64,000 nt of DNA from CBDDKS01 sp965230335 (GCA_965230335.1 CBDDKS010000006.1:2108001-2172000), one strand, 5' to 3'. Shown: positions 52,343 through 62,393, numbered from the stretch's first letter. Notes: generated from the sequence alone by a model not told the origin. Numbers and translations are program-made.

Positions 52343-53299
52343 ATGAATAAGCTGGAACAGCTCAAATCCATGACAAAAATAGTCGCTGATACCGGTGATA
52401 TTGAAGCCATCAAGTGTTTTAAACCCCTTGATGCAACGACAAATCCTTCTTTGTTGTTTAAAGCCGTACAACTGCCACAATATCAGGATCTGGTTCAGGA
52501 AGCTATTCAATGGAGTCAGGCTCAGGGAGGGACCAGCCAACAACAATTGGGCAATGCAACGGATAAACTCGCTGTACTGATTGGTAAAGAAATTATTGCC
52601 TGTATACCGGGACGAGTGTCTACAGAAGTGGATGCAAGGCTATCATTTGACACGGAGAGAACAGTAAAAAAAGCACGACGACTGATTGATCTGTACGATC
52701 AGGTAGGTATTGATTCATCACGAGTGTTTATTAAAATTGCATCAACCTGGGAAGGGATTCGTGCAGCAGAAATTTTAGAAAAAGAAGCTATTTGTTGTAA
52801 TTTAACTTTGCTGTTTGGTTTTAATCAGGCGGTTGCCTGTGCACATGCAGGTGTGACTTTAATTTCTCCTTTTGTTGGGCGTATTTTAGATTGGCATAAA
52901 AAAAATGGGGAGCAACAATGCTTCTTACCTGATGAAGACCCTGGTGTATTGTCTGTGAGTAAAATTTATCATTATTATAAACAGCACGATTTTAATACCA
53001 TTATTATGGGAGCCAGTTTCCGTAATACCGGACAAATTGAAGCATTGGCCGGTTGTGATCAATTAACCATCAGTCCAGAACTGTTATGTGAACTTGAAAA
53101 TGATAAAGCACCTCTGCCACAAAAATTAGATGCAGATCAATCAAAACAAAAATCATTGATCACGGATCAACCCGAAACTGAAGCAGAATTTCGTTTAGGT
53201 CTCAATCAAGACAGGATGGCAACAGAAAAATTATCAGAAGGTATTCGAAATTTTATTAAAGATCAGGATAATCTGGAACAATGGCTGACCAATTATTAA
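52343..53299 (+). CDS. tal: Transaldolase
   Basis: 318 residues. DATTNPSLL near residue 31, the Schiff-base Lys in RVFIKIASTWEG near 130, CNLTLLF and ISPFVGRILDW are all typical of TalB-type class I transaldolase. It transfers a dihydroxyacetone unit between sedoheptulose-7-phosphate and glyceraldehyde-3-phosphate in the pentose phosphate pathway. Single gene; dnaE begins 34 bases downstream. Confidence 0.95.
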   Translation: MNKLEQLKSMTKIVADTGDIEAIKCFKPLDATTNPSLLFKAVQLPQYQDLVQEAIQWSQAQGGTSQQQLGNATDKLAVLIGKEIIACIPGRVSTEVDARLSFDTERTVKKARRLIDLYDQVGIDSSRVFIKIASTWEGIRAAEILEKEAICCNLTLLFGFNQAVACAHAGVTLISPFVGRILDWHKKNGEQQCFLPDEDPGVLSVSKIYHYYKQHDFNTIIMGASFRNTGQIEALAGCDQLTISPELLCELENDKAPLPQKLDADQSKQKSLITDQPETEAEFRLGLNQDRMATEKLSEGIRNFIKDQDNLEQWLTNY

Positions 53300-53333
53300 A
53301 TTCTAAAATCAATAAGCGCTGTTTAATCAATTT

Positions 53334-56300
53334 ATGAATTCAAATTTTATTCACCTTCGTGTCCATACAGAATATTCTATGGTGGATGGTTTATGTCGTA
53401 TTAAACCTTTAATACAAAGTGCAGTTGACAATCAAATGCCAGCAATTGCCATCACTGATCAAAACAATATTTGTGGTCTGGTAAAATTTTATAAAACAGC
53501 AGTCAATGCAGGTGTAAAACCAATTGTTGGCAGTGATGTATGGATTAGAACAAAAGAAACCGGAGATGATTTATTTCGTATTGTTTTGTTGAGTATGAAT
53601 CAAACAGGCTATTTAAATTTAAAACAGTTAATTTCAAGAGCCTATACACAAAATCAACAGTATGGACATCCCATTATTGAAAAAGAATGGTTTGTAGAAA
53701 AAAATGAAGGTCTTATCGTCCTGTCAGGAGGTTGTTATGGTGATGTTGGAAAGGCCATCGTGAATAACCAAATGTCACTGGCTTATCAACAACTTGAATT
53801 TTGGCAGAGATATTTCCCTGAACGTTATTATTTTGAGTTACAACGTACAGGAAGAGAGCATGAAGAACACTATATTCATACGGTTGTTGATATTGCACAA
53901 CAAAAGGATTTACCCGTTGTTGCCACTAATGATGTGCACTTTCTAAAAAAAGATGATTTTGAATCTCATGAAACCCGCGTATGTATTACACAAGGTAGAG
54001 TCTTAAATGACCCCCGTCGGCCTAAAGAATACAGTGAACAGCAATATTTACGATCGAAGGATGAAATGGTTGCTTTGTTTTCTGATATACCCAGTGCCAT
54101 TATCAATACTGTAGAAATTGCAAAGCGATGTTCTGTTAGTATTCATCTTGGTGAGTATTTCTTACCTCGTTTCCCAACAGGTGATATGAATGAAGCTGAT
54201 TATTTATGTCAAGAAAGTCAAAAAGGATTAGAAAAAAGATTACAAACTATTTTAGATAAAACTCATGATGATTATGATGAACAAGTTAAAATGTATCAGG
54301 CACGTTTGCAAACGGAATTGTCAGTTATTAATGAAATGGGCTTCCCAGGATATTTTTTAATTGTTGCTGATTTTATTCAGTGGGCCAAGCAGAATAAAAT
54401 TCCAGTGGGTCCTGGTAGAGGATCAGGTGCCGGTTCTTTAGTGGCCTATGCTATGGACATTACTGATTTGGATCCTTTGGAATATGATTTATTGTTTGAA
54501 CGTTTTTTAAATCCTGAACGTATATCCATGCCGGATTTTGATATTGATTTTTGTATGCAGGGACGTGATAAAGTGATTGAGTATGTTGCAGACCGATATG
54601 GTAAAGACAGTGTGTCACAAATTATTACCTTTGGTACTATGGCGGCAAAAGCGGTTGTTCGGGATGTTGGCCGGGTTATGGGTAAACCTTATGGGTTCGT
54701 CGATCGTTTGTCAAAGATGATTCCTTTTGAAATTGGTATGACATTAAAAAAAGCATTTGAGCAGGAGGAATCGATTAGAGAAGTATATGAAGAAGATGAA
54801 GAAGTGAGGGAAATCTGGGATATGGCACTCTCCCTTGAAGGGATTACCCGTAATGCCGGAAAGCATGCTGGAGGTGTCGTCATAGCGCCCTCACATTTAA
54901 CGGATTTTACAGGATTGTATTGTGATGAAAATGCCAGTGGTTTGGTGTCGCAGTTTGATAAGGATGATGTAGAAGAAGTGGGATTGGTTAAATTTGACTT
55001 TTTGGGATTAAAAACATTAACGATTATTGATTGGGCTGTTAAGCTGGCGAATGCTGAACGGGAAAAAGAAGGATTAGCAGTGTTGGATATCCATGACATT
55101 CCTATGGACGATATGCCAACCTTTAAATTGCTGCAACAGGCCGATACGACCGCTGTATTCCAATTGGAATCCCATGGCATGAAAGAGTTGATTAAACGGT
55201 TAAAACCCAGTAGTTTCGAAGATATTATTGCCTTGGTTGCATTATTTCGTCCTGGCCCTTTACAATCTGGTATGGTGGACGATTTTATTAATCGAAAACA
55301 TGGCAAAGCTGAGGTTGCCTACCCCCATCCAGATTACCAGCATGATTCTTTGCGTGATATATTGGAACCCACCTATGGTGTGATTGTTTATCAGGAACAA
55401 GTCATGCAGATTGCACAGGTATTGGCAGGATACAGTTTAGGGAGTGCAGATATATTACGTCGTGCCATGGGTAAAAAGAAACCGGAGGAAATGGCAAAAC
55501 AACGAGAGATCTTTCGTAATGGTGCCGTCGAAAAAGGCGTGTCATCAGAGCTGGCCATGAATATTTTTGATTTGGTTGAAAAGTTTGCCGGTTATGGATT
55601 TAATAAATCACATTCAGCAGCTTATGCACTCATTGCTTATCAGACAGCTTATTTAAAAGCACATTACCCTGCTGCATTTATGGCCGCTGTTTTGTCTGCT
55701 GATATGGATAATACCGATAAAGTGGTGACACTGGTGGATGACTGCTTGTCACATGGGTTGACGCTTTTACCACCTGATGTTAATAAAGGCGATTACGTCT
55801 TTACAGTGGATAATGGTTCGGTGGTTTATGGTATTGGTGCCATTAAAGGTGTGGGTGAAGCGGCCATAGACAATATTGTGCATGAACGTCAATTGAATGG
55901 TCCTTATCAGGATTTATTTGATTTTTGTCGTCGGGTTGAACTCAAAAAAGTTAATCGCAGAGTATTGGAAGCATTAATTCGAAGTGGGGCTATGGATACT
56001 TTAGGACCTAATCGGGCGACGTTATTTGAAAGTATCTCCGAAGCGATTAAGACAGCAGAGCAAAGTGGTCGTAATCAGGCGTTAGGTCAGAATGACTTAT
56101 TCAGTGGAGCTTTGTTAGGTAATGAAGCCACTGGAGAACCTCACTGGCAGAAGGCAAGGAACTGGTCGGAAGAAGCCATTTTGCAGGGAGAAAAAGAAAC
56201 CTTGGGTTTATATTTGTCTGGTCATCCTATCGATCGTTATTTACCAGAAATAAAATCTTTTATTCCTCGAAGAATTATTGATATTCAGCCAACAAGACGA

Positions 56301-56810
56301 GGAGAAATGGTTAAAGCCGCAGGTTTGATTGTTGGATTACGGGTTATGAAAACGAAAAAAGGCATTCCTTTTGCCATGATGACCCTAGATGACAGAAGTG
56401 GACGTATGGATATAGTGCTGTATTCGGAAGCTTACGATAAATACAAAGCAAAACTGGTAAAAGATAAGATTATTGTTGTCCAGGGAGAGGTCAGTCATGA
56501 CGATTATAGTGGCGGTATAAGGATGAGTGTCAGTGAACTCAAGGAATTTGATGAAGCACGAGAGGACTATGCGCAATGTCTTGAAATTCATTTAGATGAA
56601 ACGCAAATTGAAAACCATGTAGGTGAAGCCTTACAACAGTGTTTCCAGCCTTATATTGGCGGACATTTACCAGTTAAGGTGAATTACCAGTCGACACAGG
56701 CAACAGCGAGAGTCACTTTACCCAAAGAGTGGTCCATACATCCTACCGATGATTTGATTTATCAGTTAAAAGGCATTACGGGCTGTCAAAATGTGGCTTT
56801 GGTTTATTAG
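53334..56810 (+). CDS. dnaE: DNA polymerase III alpha subunit
   Basis: 1158 residues, full length. The PHP domain (FIHLRVHTEYSMVDG...) is N-terminal; PGRGSGAGSLVAYA and MPDFDIDFCMQGRDK near residue 400 hold the catalytic Asp pair, with a third expected near 555. The C-terminal half has the (HhH)2 region, an OB fold (VKAAGLIVGLRVMKTKKG) and a terminal tau-binding region. It is the replicative polymerase. Several DNA processing genes share this window, but it is not in an operon with them. A hairpin repeat follows the stop immediately. Confidence 0.97.
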   Translation: MNSNFIHLRVHTEYSMVDGLCRIKPLIQSAVDNQMPAIAITDQNNICGLVKFYKTAVNAGVKPIVGSDVWIRTKETGDDLFRIVLLSMNQTGYLNLKQLISRAYTQNQQYGHPIIEKEWFVEKNEGLIVLSGGCYGDVGKAIVNNQMSLAYQQLEFWQRYFPERYYFELQRTGREHEEHYIHTVVDIAQQKDLPVVATNDVHFLKKDDFESHETRVCITQGRVLNDPRRPKEYSEQQYLRSKDEMVALFSDIPSAIINTVEIAKRCSVSIHLGEYFLPRFPTGDMNEADYLCQESQKGLEKRLQTILDKTHDDYDEQVKMYQARLQTELSVINEMGFPGYFLIVADFIQWAKQNKIPVGPGRGSGAGSLVAYAMDITDLDPLEYDLLFERFLNPERISMPDFDIDFCMQGRDKVIEYVADRYGKDSVSQIITFGTMAAKAVVRDVGRVMGKPYGFVDRLSKMIPFEIGMTLKKAFEQEESIREVYEEDEEVREIWDMALSLEGITRNAGKHAGGVVIAPSHLTDFTGLYCDENASGLVSQFDKDDVEEVGLVKFDFLGLKTLTIIDWAVKLANAEREKEGLAVLDIHDIPMDDMPTFKLLQQADTTAVFQLESHGMKELIKRLKPSSFEDIIALVALFRPGPLQSGMVDDFINRKHGKAEVAYPHPDYQHDSLRDILEPTYGVIVYQEQVMQIAQVLAGYSLGSADILRRAMGKKKPEEMAKQREIFRNGAVEKGVSSELAMNIFDLVEKFAGYGFNKSHSAAYALIAYQTAYLKAHYPAAFMAAVLSADMDNTDKVVTLVDDCLSHGLTLLPPDVNKGDYVFTVDNGSVVYGIGAIKGVGEAAIDNIVHERQLNGPYQDLFDFCRRVELKKVNRRVLEALIRSGAMDTLGPNRATLFESISEAIKTAEQSGRNQALGQNDLFSGALLGNEATGEPHWQKARNWSEEAILQGEKETLGLYLSGHPIDRYLPEIKSFIPRRIIDIQPTRRGEMVKAAGLIVGLRVMKTKKGIPFAMMTLDDRSGRMDIVLYSEAYDKYKAKLVKDKIIVVQGEVSHDDYSGGIRMSVSELKEFDEAREDYAQCLEIHLDETQIENHVGEALQQCFQPYIGGHLPVKVNYQSTQATARVTLPKEWSIHPTDDLIYQLKGITGCQNVALVY

Positions 56811-56811
56811 A

Positions 56812-56841
56812 TAGAGCCTGTAAAAGATAAACAAGCTCTAG
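56812..56841. repeat. Dispersed TAGAG hairpin repeat after dnaE
   Basis: TAGAGCCTGT and ACAAGCTCTA pair with one mismatch around AAAAGATAA, starting one base after the dnaE stop. Minus-strand reading gives CTAGAGCTTGTTTATCTTTT. It may act as a 3' end hairpin for dnaE. Confidence 0.65.
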
Positions 56842-56855
56842 GAGGGTAATATTTA

Positions 56856-56869
56856 ACCTCAGCTGAGGT
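56856..56869. repeat. Perfect 14-base palindrome
   Basis: ACCTCAGCTGAGGT is perfectly self-complementary and shares its half-site with 4486-4504 and 6278-6320. It may be a regulator site or repeat remnant. Confidence 0.5.
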
Positions 56870-57011
56870 GATTTGCTCATAGGGTATAAAATGGTCATTT
56901 ATCATAAAAACTACTTGCATAAACACTACTTATATAGTTACTATGTAAACACTTGGATGATATGACTGGTTGGGCAGGGGTGTCTTGTCATATCAACTGA
57001 GTCTCTTTGGT

Positions 57012-57126
57012 AACCGGATGTTGTTGAGCTGACTGAGTGAATGATACATTCTTTTGTGCAATGCAATAAAACTTTGTATTGTGAAAGAAAGAATGTAATA
57101 GGGAAAAGGTTAAGCAACATCCGGTT
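57012..57126. repeat. Long nested hairpin element
   Basis: Three nested inverted repeats: AACCGGATGTTG (57012-57023) with CAACATCCGGTT (57115-57126), ACATTCTTT (57046-57054) with AAAGAATGT (57088-57096), and CAATGCAA (57059-57066) with TTGTATTG (57074-57081) around a 7-base loop. The result is a 115-base structured element, either a small transposable remnant or a structured RNA. Confidence 0.6.
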
Positions 57127-57306
57127 CACAAGAAAAAAAATTTATTTTTTATATTAAAAGGAGATTACTCTAATAAATCAATCAGTTATTTTTTTATTTA
57201 AACAGCCAATATTTGCTAGAAACGCTGCCCGTTGCTATATACATAAGATACCGCCCTGAAAATTATTCAAACAGTTTGTCTGTCAAATTAACAAACGGCT
57301 TAAAAA

Positions 57307-59388
57307 TTGAAATTTAGATATTCTATTGTTCGTGAACTGGTACTGACATTGTCCATTGCTTTAACTTTGGTGTTAAGCCTGGCTTCCTGGTGGGCACTTC
57401 AACGGGTATCGGAATCGACAGAACGAACGGTTTATGGTGGATTAAGAAGTGAAGTACAGTTTCAATCGGAGCATTTTGAAGGTTTTTTTTCCAAGATGGG
57501 GAAGGTGGTTTCAACCGCTTTTCAAAATCCGGATATTTTAGATTGGTTGGATGGTTTTGAGGCAGATAAGCGAGGTGCTGATTTATCTCAAGATTATGCA
57601 CTGGCACGAAATCTTGATTATTTAAAAACCATTAAATTATCCGATAAAGACATAGAGTATTTATTTTTTGGTACAGAAAGTACTCATGAGTATTTTTCAA
57701 CACAGGAAGGTGAGCAACATGTTTACGGGCGATATAACAAACCAGATTATTATACCAATAAAAGACCCTGGTGGACTTTGTCTAAAGAAAAAGACACTCT
57801 TTATGTGAGTCAGCCTTTTGTTTCAAGAAGTAATCAAGAGGTGTTAACGGTTATTCAAACAACACTTTACAATAAAAAGCGCGAACTGATTGCAGTGGCA
57901 GGTATGGATATTAGCCTTAAAACGATTACTGATTTACTGAGTCAATTGAAATACCAAGGAGTGGGAGATGCTATCATGGTTACTGATACAGACAACATTG
58001 CTTTTTTTCCAGCATTAGAAGGGTATCAATATCAGGAAGGTTTGAAGTTGAGCGGATTAGAAATAGAGCAGGAAGAGGAAAGCGATCCCAATGTGGACTT
58101 TTCAGAGATAAGAACAGCCATAAAAAGCCATGGCATTTCAGGTTTGTCTGATTTATCCAAAGCCATGCGTGGCAACGAAGAAGGGACTTATGAAATTCAG
58201 TGGAAAGGAAAACCTCATATTGTTTCTTATCACTCAATCAAGTTAGACGAGCCTCTGATGAATTGGTCATTGGGTTTAATTGTGCCCAAAAAGTTGATTG
58301 ATGGTCCTATAAAGCGTGTGACCTGGATTTCCATTTTAGGTGTTATTTTTTTGAATCTTGTGGTGATATTGATTGCCTATATGTCAAGTTTACGTATCAC
58401 ACGACCTTTACAAAAAATAGTTAATACGATGGATGATATCGCCAGTGGTGAAGGTGAGTTAAGTAAACGTATTGAAGTGCATAGAGAAGATGAACTGGGA
58501 CATTTAAGCCATCGATTTAATGAGTTTGTACAAAAGCTGCATGACTTGGTGGCCCAAAGTCTGAATTCGGTTTCACAATTAAAAGAATCTGCAGTACGAG
58601 TGAGTAACTTATCCGAACAAAGTAGTGCAACGGCAGTCGATCAAAAGGATCAAATTGAATTGGTGGCAACGGCAGCAACAGAAATGGAACAAACCGTACA
58701 AGGTATTTCTTTAAGTGCGGCCGGTGCTTCATCAGCCGCAGATTTGGCAGAGAAACAGGCCATGGAAGCGCAAAAGATTGTTTTGAATTCAACGGAAAGT
58801 ATCGAAGACTTATCCCATTCGGTGCATAATGCAGTGGATGTGGTGAAGAAGCTGTATGAAGACAGTCAAACCATAGGGGAAGTATTAGAAGTCATTCGCA
58901 GCATAGCGGAGCAAACGAATTTATTGGCTTTAAATGCTGCTATTGAAGCTGCACGTGCGGGTGATCAGGGCAGAGGTTTTGCTGTGGTGGCTGATGAAGT
59001 ACGCTCACTGGCCAGTCGTACACAAGAATCCACACAAAGAATTAAAGATATTATTAAAGAGCTGCAATCTAGTGCGGAGAGTGCCGTTGAAGTGATGGAT
59101 GCAGGTCAGGATAAAGCCAGAGTGGGTGTAGAAGGCACACAATCCGTCAAGGAGGTATTAAGCACCATTGTCGAAGCAGTAGAGGATATACAGAGGAAAT
59201 CTACAGAAATCGCTTCTGCGACCAAAGAGCAGGTGAATGTGGCAGAGGAAATCACCAGTAAAACGATCAATATCAGGCATTTGGCTGATCAGACAGCGGA
59301 TCAGGCAATATCCGTTTCAAAAGATACCAGTCAGCAGGATGACATCATAGGAAAATTGTCTGAAATCATGAATCGATTCCGTTTATAA
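57307..59388 (+). CDS. Methyl-accepting chemotaxis protein, paralogue 1
   Basis: 693 residues from TTG 57307, as no better start exists and no clear ribosome-binding site is visible. TM1 (about 9-31), a periplasmic dCache-type sensor (about 35-335, with YYTNKRPWW and VAGMDISL resembling the amino-acid-type ligand pocket), TM2 (about 340-360), HAMP and a signalling hairpin with the invariant tip EQTNLLALNAAIEAARAGDQ (GRGFAVVADEVR). It should control CheA in response to a small ligand. No CheB/R-tethering pentapeptide is seen. A paralogue follows. Confidence 0.93.
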   Translation: MKFRYSIVRELVLTLSIALTLVLSLASWWALQRVSESTERTVYGGLRSEVQFQSEHFEGFFSKMGKVVSTAFQNPDILDWLDGFEADKRGADLSQDYALARNLDYLKTIKLSDKDIEYLFFGTESTHEYFSTQEGEQHVYGRYNKPDYYTNKRPWWTLSKEKDTLYVSQPFVSRSNQEVLTVIQTTLYNKKRELIAVAGMDISLKTITDLLSQLKYQGVGDAIMVTDTDNIAFFPALEGYQYQEGLKLSGLEIEQEEESDPNVDFSEIRTAIKSHGISGLSDLSKAMRGNEEGTYEIQWKGKPHIVSYHSIKLDEPLMNWSLGLIVPKKLIDGPIKRVTWISILGVIFLNLVVILIAYMSSLRITRPLQKIVNTMDDIASGEGELSKRIEVHREDELGHLSHRFNEFVQKLHDLVAQSLNSVSQLKESAVRVSNLSEQSSATAVDQKDQIELVATAATEMEQTVQGISLSAAGASSAADLAEKQAMEAQKIVLNSTESIEDLSHSVHNAVDVVKKLYEDSQTIGEVLEVIRSIAEQTNLLALNAAIEAARAGDQGRGFAVVADEVRSLASRTQESTQRIKDIIKELQSSAESAVEVMDAGQDKARVGVEGTQSVKEVLSTIVEAVEDIQRKSTEIASATKEQVNVAEEITSKTINIRHLADQTADQAISVSKDTSQQDDIIGKLSEIMNRFRL

Positions 59389-59619
59389 AGTATCTCCAAA
59401 TATCTATTAATTGAGATTTTCAAAGTTAATTTTTACTTTAAACCCTCTATTTATCTGAAATTATGAATTTTTTCAAGTAATTATGGCGATAAAGCATAGC
59501 TGTTGCTATAAATATAGATATTGTTTTTTGAATTAGAAAAACAGAAGAATAATTTGGTTATTTTTTAAGCAGTCGTTGTGTTTGATTTTAAGCTCTAAGA
59601 ACATGCAATAGAAAAGAAT

Positions 59620-61692
59620 ATGCAGACAAAATCAATTATAAAAGAACAAGTGTTAACCTTAGCGATATCATTGACGTTGGTATTAACGATAGCAGCCTGG
59701 TGGGGAACCTCATATATTTCCGATTTAACAAAAGAAAAGGTCTATAGTGGGTTAACCAGTGAAGTGGCTAATAAAAAAGAAATTTTTAAAGGTTTTTTTG
59801 ACAAGATGGGCAGTACTGTTTTAACAACGTTTAAAAATCAGGAAATACTCAAGTGGATGGAAGGCTATACAGAACGTGTTTCTGATCTATCCAGAGATAA
59901 GCAATTAGCTCAGGTCATCGAGTATATGAGTAGTATTTCGACAGCTGACTCTGCGATTAAAGATCTATTTTATGGTGATACGGATTCGAATGAATATTTT
60001 GGAACGAAAGTGTCGGAAAACTTTGTGTATGGACGTTATGAAAGTCCAGAAGGTTATGACATGAGCCAACGTGCTTGGTGGCAATATGCCAATGACATTG
60101 ATCAACTCTATGTTGACGAACCTTCCATCGATTATGATGGTGGTGCCATTAATACCGTGATACAAACAACCGTGTATAATAAAAAAGGAAAGCGACTGGG
60201 TGTCGCCGGTATGGATATCAGTTTAAAAACGATGGCTGAATTATTAGAGCAATTGAAATATCAAGGTTATGGTAAAGCCATTATGGTTACTGATACAGAT
60301 GGCCTTGCTTTTTTTCCAAAACTGGAAGGCTATCGATTTCGAGAAGGGTTAAAGTTGAGTGGATTGGAGGCAAAACAAGAAGAAGAAGTGGGTGATGTTA
60401 ATTTTTCAGATCTAAGAGAGATCATTAAAAGTAATAATATATCCGGCTTAACTGATTTATCCAAAGAAATGAGAAACAGTGAAAAAGGGATTTATGAAAT
60501 TGTCTGGCAGGGAGAACCGCACTTAGTGGTGTTTGATTCTATTCGCTTGAAAAGTCCGTTGATGAATTGGTCAGTGGGTTTGATTGTACCCAAAAAGTTA
60601 ATTGATGAGCCCATTAATCGAGTCATATGGATCTCTATTATGGTTGTCATATTGTTGAATGTGATGGTGATATTGATTGCCTATATGTCAAGTTTGCGTG
60701 TCACACGGCCCTTACAAAAAATAGTGGATACCATGGATGATATCGCCAGTGGTGAAGGTGAATTAAGTAAACGCATCGAAGTACATAGAGAAGATGAACT
60801 GGGGCACTTAAGCCATCGATTTAATGAGTTTGTACAAAAGCTGCATGACTTGGTGGAGCAAAGTCGAGATTCAGTTTCACAATTAAAAGATTCTGCAACA
60901 CGAGTGAGTAATTTATCTGATCAAAGTAGTGCGACGGCGGTTGACCAAAAAGAACAAATTGAATTGGTGGCAACAGCAGCAACAGAAATGGAACAAACCG
61001 TACAAGGTATTTCTTTAAGTGCGGCGGGTGCTTCATCAGCTGCAGATTTGGCAGAGAAACAGGCTTTGGAAGCCCAAAAAATTGTTTTGAACTCAACGGA
61101 TAGTATCGAAGACCTATCGAAGGCAGTTCATAATGCGGTGGATGTGGTGAAGAAGCTGTATGAAGACAGTCAAACCATAGGTGAGGTCTTGGAAGTCATT
61201 CGCAGCATAGCGGAGCAAACGAATTTATTGGCTTTAAATGCTGCTATTGAAGCTGCACGTGCCGGTGATCAGGGCAGAGGTTTTGCTGTGGTAGCTGATG
61301 AAGTACGCTCACTGGCCAGTCGCACACAAGAATCCACACAAAGAATTCAAACGATTATCACAGAATTACAATCCAGTGCGGAGAGTGCCGTTGAAGTGAT
61401 GGATGCGGGTCAGGATAAAGCCAGAGTGGGTGTAGAAGGCACACAGTCAGTGAAAGATGTATTAAGCACCATTGTTGAAGCGGTAGAAGATATACAAAGG
61501 AAGTCTGCAGAAATTGCTTCTGCGACCAAAGAGCAGGTGAGTGTGGCAGAAGAAATCACCAGTAAGACGGTTAATATCAGACATCTGGCTGATCAGACAG
61601 CAGATCAGGCAATATCAGTATCACAGGATACGGGACAGCAGGATGACATTATAGGAAAACTGTCTGAAATCATGAACCGATTCCGTCTATAA
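59620..61692 (+). CDS. Methyl-accepting chemotaxis protein, paralogue 2
   Basis: 690 residues, ATG 59620. Same layout as its neighbour: TM1, dCache-type sensor, TM2, HAMP and signalling hairpin. From HAMP to the C-terminus the two proteins are almost identical at the protein level, while the sensor halves are clearly diverged. This suggests duplication followed by either sensor divergence or homogenisation of the signalling half. The sensors keep a similar pocket (MSQRAWW, VAGMDISL) but probably differ in ligand. Confidence 0.93.
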   Translation: MQTKSIIKEQVLTLAISLTLVLTIAAWWGTSYISDLTKEKVYSGLTSEVANKKEIFKGFFDKMGSTVLTTFKNQEILKWMEGYTERVSDLSRDKQLAQVIEYMSSISTADSAIKDLFYGDTDSNEYFGTKVSENFVYGRYESPEGYDMSQRAWWQYANDIDQLYVDEPSIDYDGGAINTVIQTTVYNKKGKRLGVAGMDISLKTMAELLEQLKYQGYGKAIMVTDTDGLAFFPKLEGYRFREGLKLSGLEAKQEEEVGDVNFSDLREIIKSNNISGLTDLSKEMRNSEKGIYEIVWQGEPHLVVFDSIRLKSPLMNWSVGLIVPKKLIDEPINRVIWISIMVVILLNVMVILIAYMSSLRVTRPLQKIVDTMDDIASGEGELSKRIEVHREDELGHLSHRFNEFVQKLHDLVEQSRDSVSQLKDSATRVSNLSDQSSATAVDQKEQIELVATAATEMEQTVQGISLSAAGASSAADLAEKQALEAQKIVLNSTDSIEDLSKAVHNAVDVVKKLYEDSQTIGEVLEVIRSIAEQTNLLALNAAIEAARAGDQGRGFAVVADEVRSLASRTQESTQRIQTIITELQSSAESAVEVMDAGQDKARVGVEGTQSVKDVLSTIVEAVEDIQRKSAEIASATKEQVSVAEEITSKTVNIRHLADQTADQAISVSQDTGQQDDIIGKLSEIMNRFRL

Positions 61693-61718
61693 ACACTAGG
61701 GATAGTTGTCGATATTTT

Positions 61719-62315
61719 TTAAGGTTGTAGCCAGCTGGTCTTCCATTCTTTATCTGTCTTGGTAAACAGTAAGCGTTGATGTAAACGATGATTCATACCT
61801 TGCCAGAATTCTATCTGGACAGGTTTAATCCGATAGCCTCCCCAATACTCAGGTCGTTGAATGTTTGTATTATTCAATTGATCGAAGGTTTCCTGAAAAT
61901 TTTTTTCTAACTCAGAAAAGGAGTCAATGGGTTGGCTTTGTTGAGATGTGATTGCTGCAATTTGGCTTTTAGTCGGGCGTTGATGAAAGTAATTATCGGA
62001 TAATGAATTTTCAACTTTTTCGATACAACCTTCGATGCGGATTTGTCTTTGTCTTTGTGACCACCAGAAAGTTGCCGCCACATTTTGATTGTTGTCTATC
62101 TGTTGACCTTTCACACTGTGATAATTGGTGTAAAAAATAAATCCCTGTTCATCATAGGCTCTCATTAAAACCACTCTAAGACTGGGTTTCCCTTCTGAGC
62201 TGACCGTTGCTAATTGCATACCACAAAAATACTCTGGATCATCTTCCTGCGCTGTTTGATACCATTGTGAGAATAACTCGAAAGGTGAATGATCAGTATA
62301 GTGTGAGAGTGTCAT
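61719..62315 (-). CDS. pdxH: Pyridoxamine 5'-phosphate oxidase
   Basis: 198 residues. FMN-binding RVVLMRAYDEQGFIFYTNY and the C-terminal WGGYRIKPVQIEFWQGMNHRLHQR with the conserved GGYR and R-LH-R are present. The enzyme oxidises pyridoxine or pyridoxamine phosphate to pyridoxal phosphate, the final step of B6 salvage. Slightly shorter than the E. coli enzyme at the N-terminus. Convergent with the chemoreceptors. Confidence 0.93.
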   Translation of the reverse strand: MTLSHYTDHSPFELFSQWYQTAQEDDPEYFCGMQLATVSSEGKPSLRVVLMRAYDEQGFIFYTNYHSVKGQQIDNNQNVAATFWWSQRQRQIRIEGCIEKVENSLSDNYFHQRPTKSQIAAITSQQSQPIDSFSELEKNFQETFDQLNNTNIQRPEYWGGYRIKPVQIEFWQGMNHRLHQRLLFTKTDKEWKTSWLQP

Positions 62316-62340
62316 AAGTTATCCCGAGCTCAGGTTAAAT

Positions 62341-62393
62341 TAGAGTCTGTTTATCTTTTATGGGCTTAACCCTTTGGGCTGAGTCTATTTTTT
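62341..62393. repeat. Dispersed TAGAG repeat, long copy (minus orientation)
   Basis: TAGAGTCTGTTTATCTTTTA at the left end, then GGGCTTAACCCTTTGGGCTG and GTCTATTTTTTTT. It is nearly identical to the reverse complement of 44087-44143. It supplies the stop codon (CTA on the plus strand, 62385-62387) of the DUF2982-like gene. Confidence 0.75.

Larger units (their letters stand above)
56811..57306. other. 496-base gap between dnaE and first chemoreceptor
   Basis: No gene is visible. It contains a TAGAG hairpin (56812-56841), a 14-base perfect palindrome (56856-56869) and the nested hairpin element (57012-57126), each listed separately. The remainder is AT-rich and must hold the chemoreceptor promoter. 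Confidence 0.6.

Noticed and set aside
54689..55306. 205-codon open frame on the minus strand
   Set aside because: It is antisense to dnaE, has a Ser/Asn-rich composition typical of shadow frames and no ribosome-binding site.
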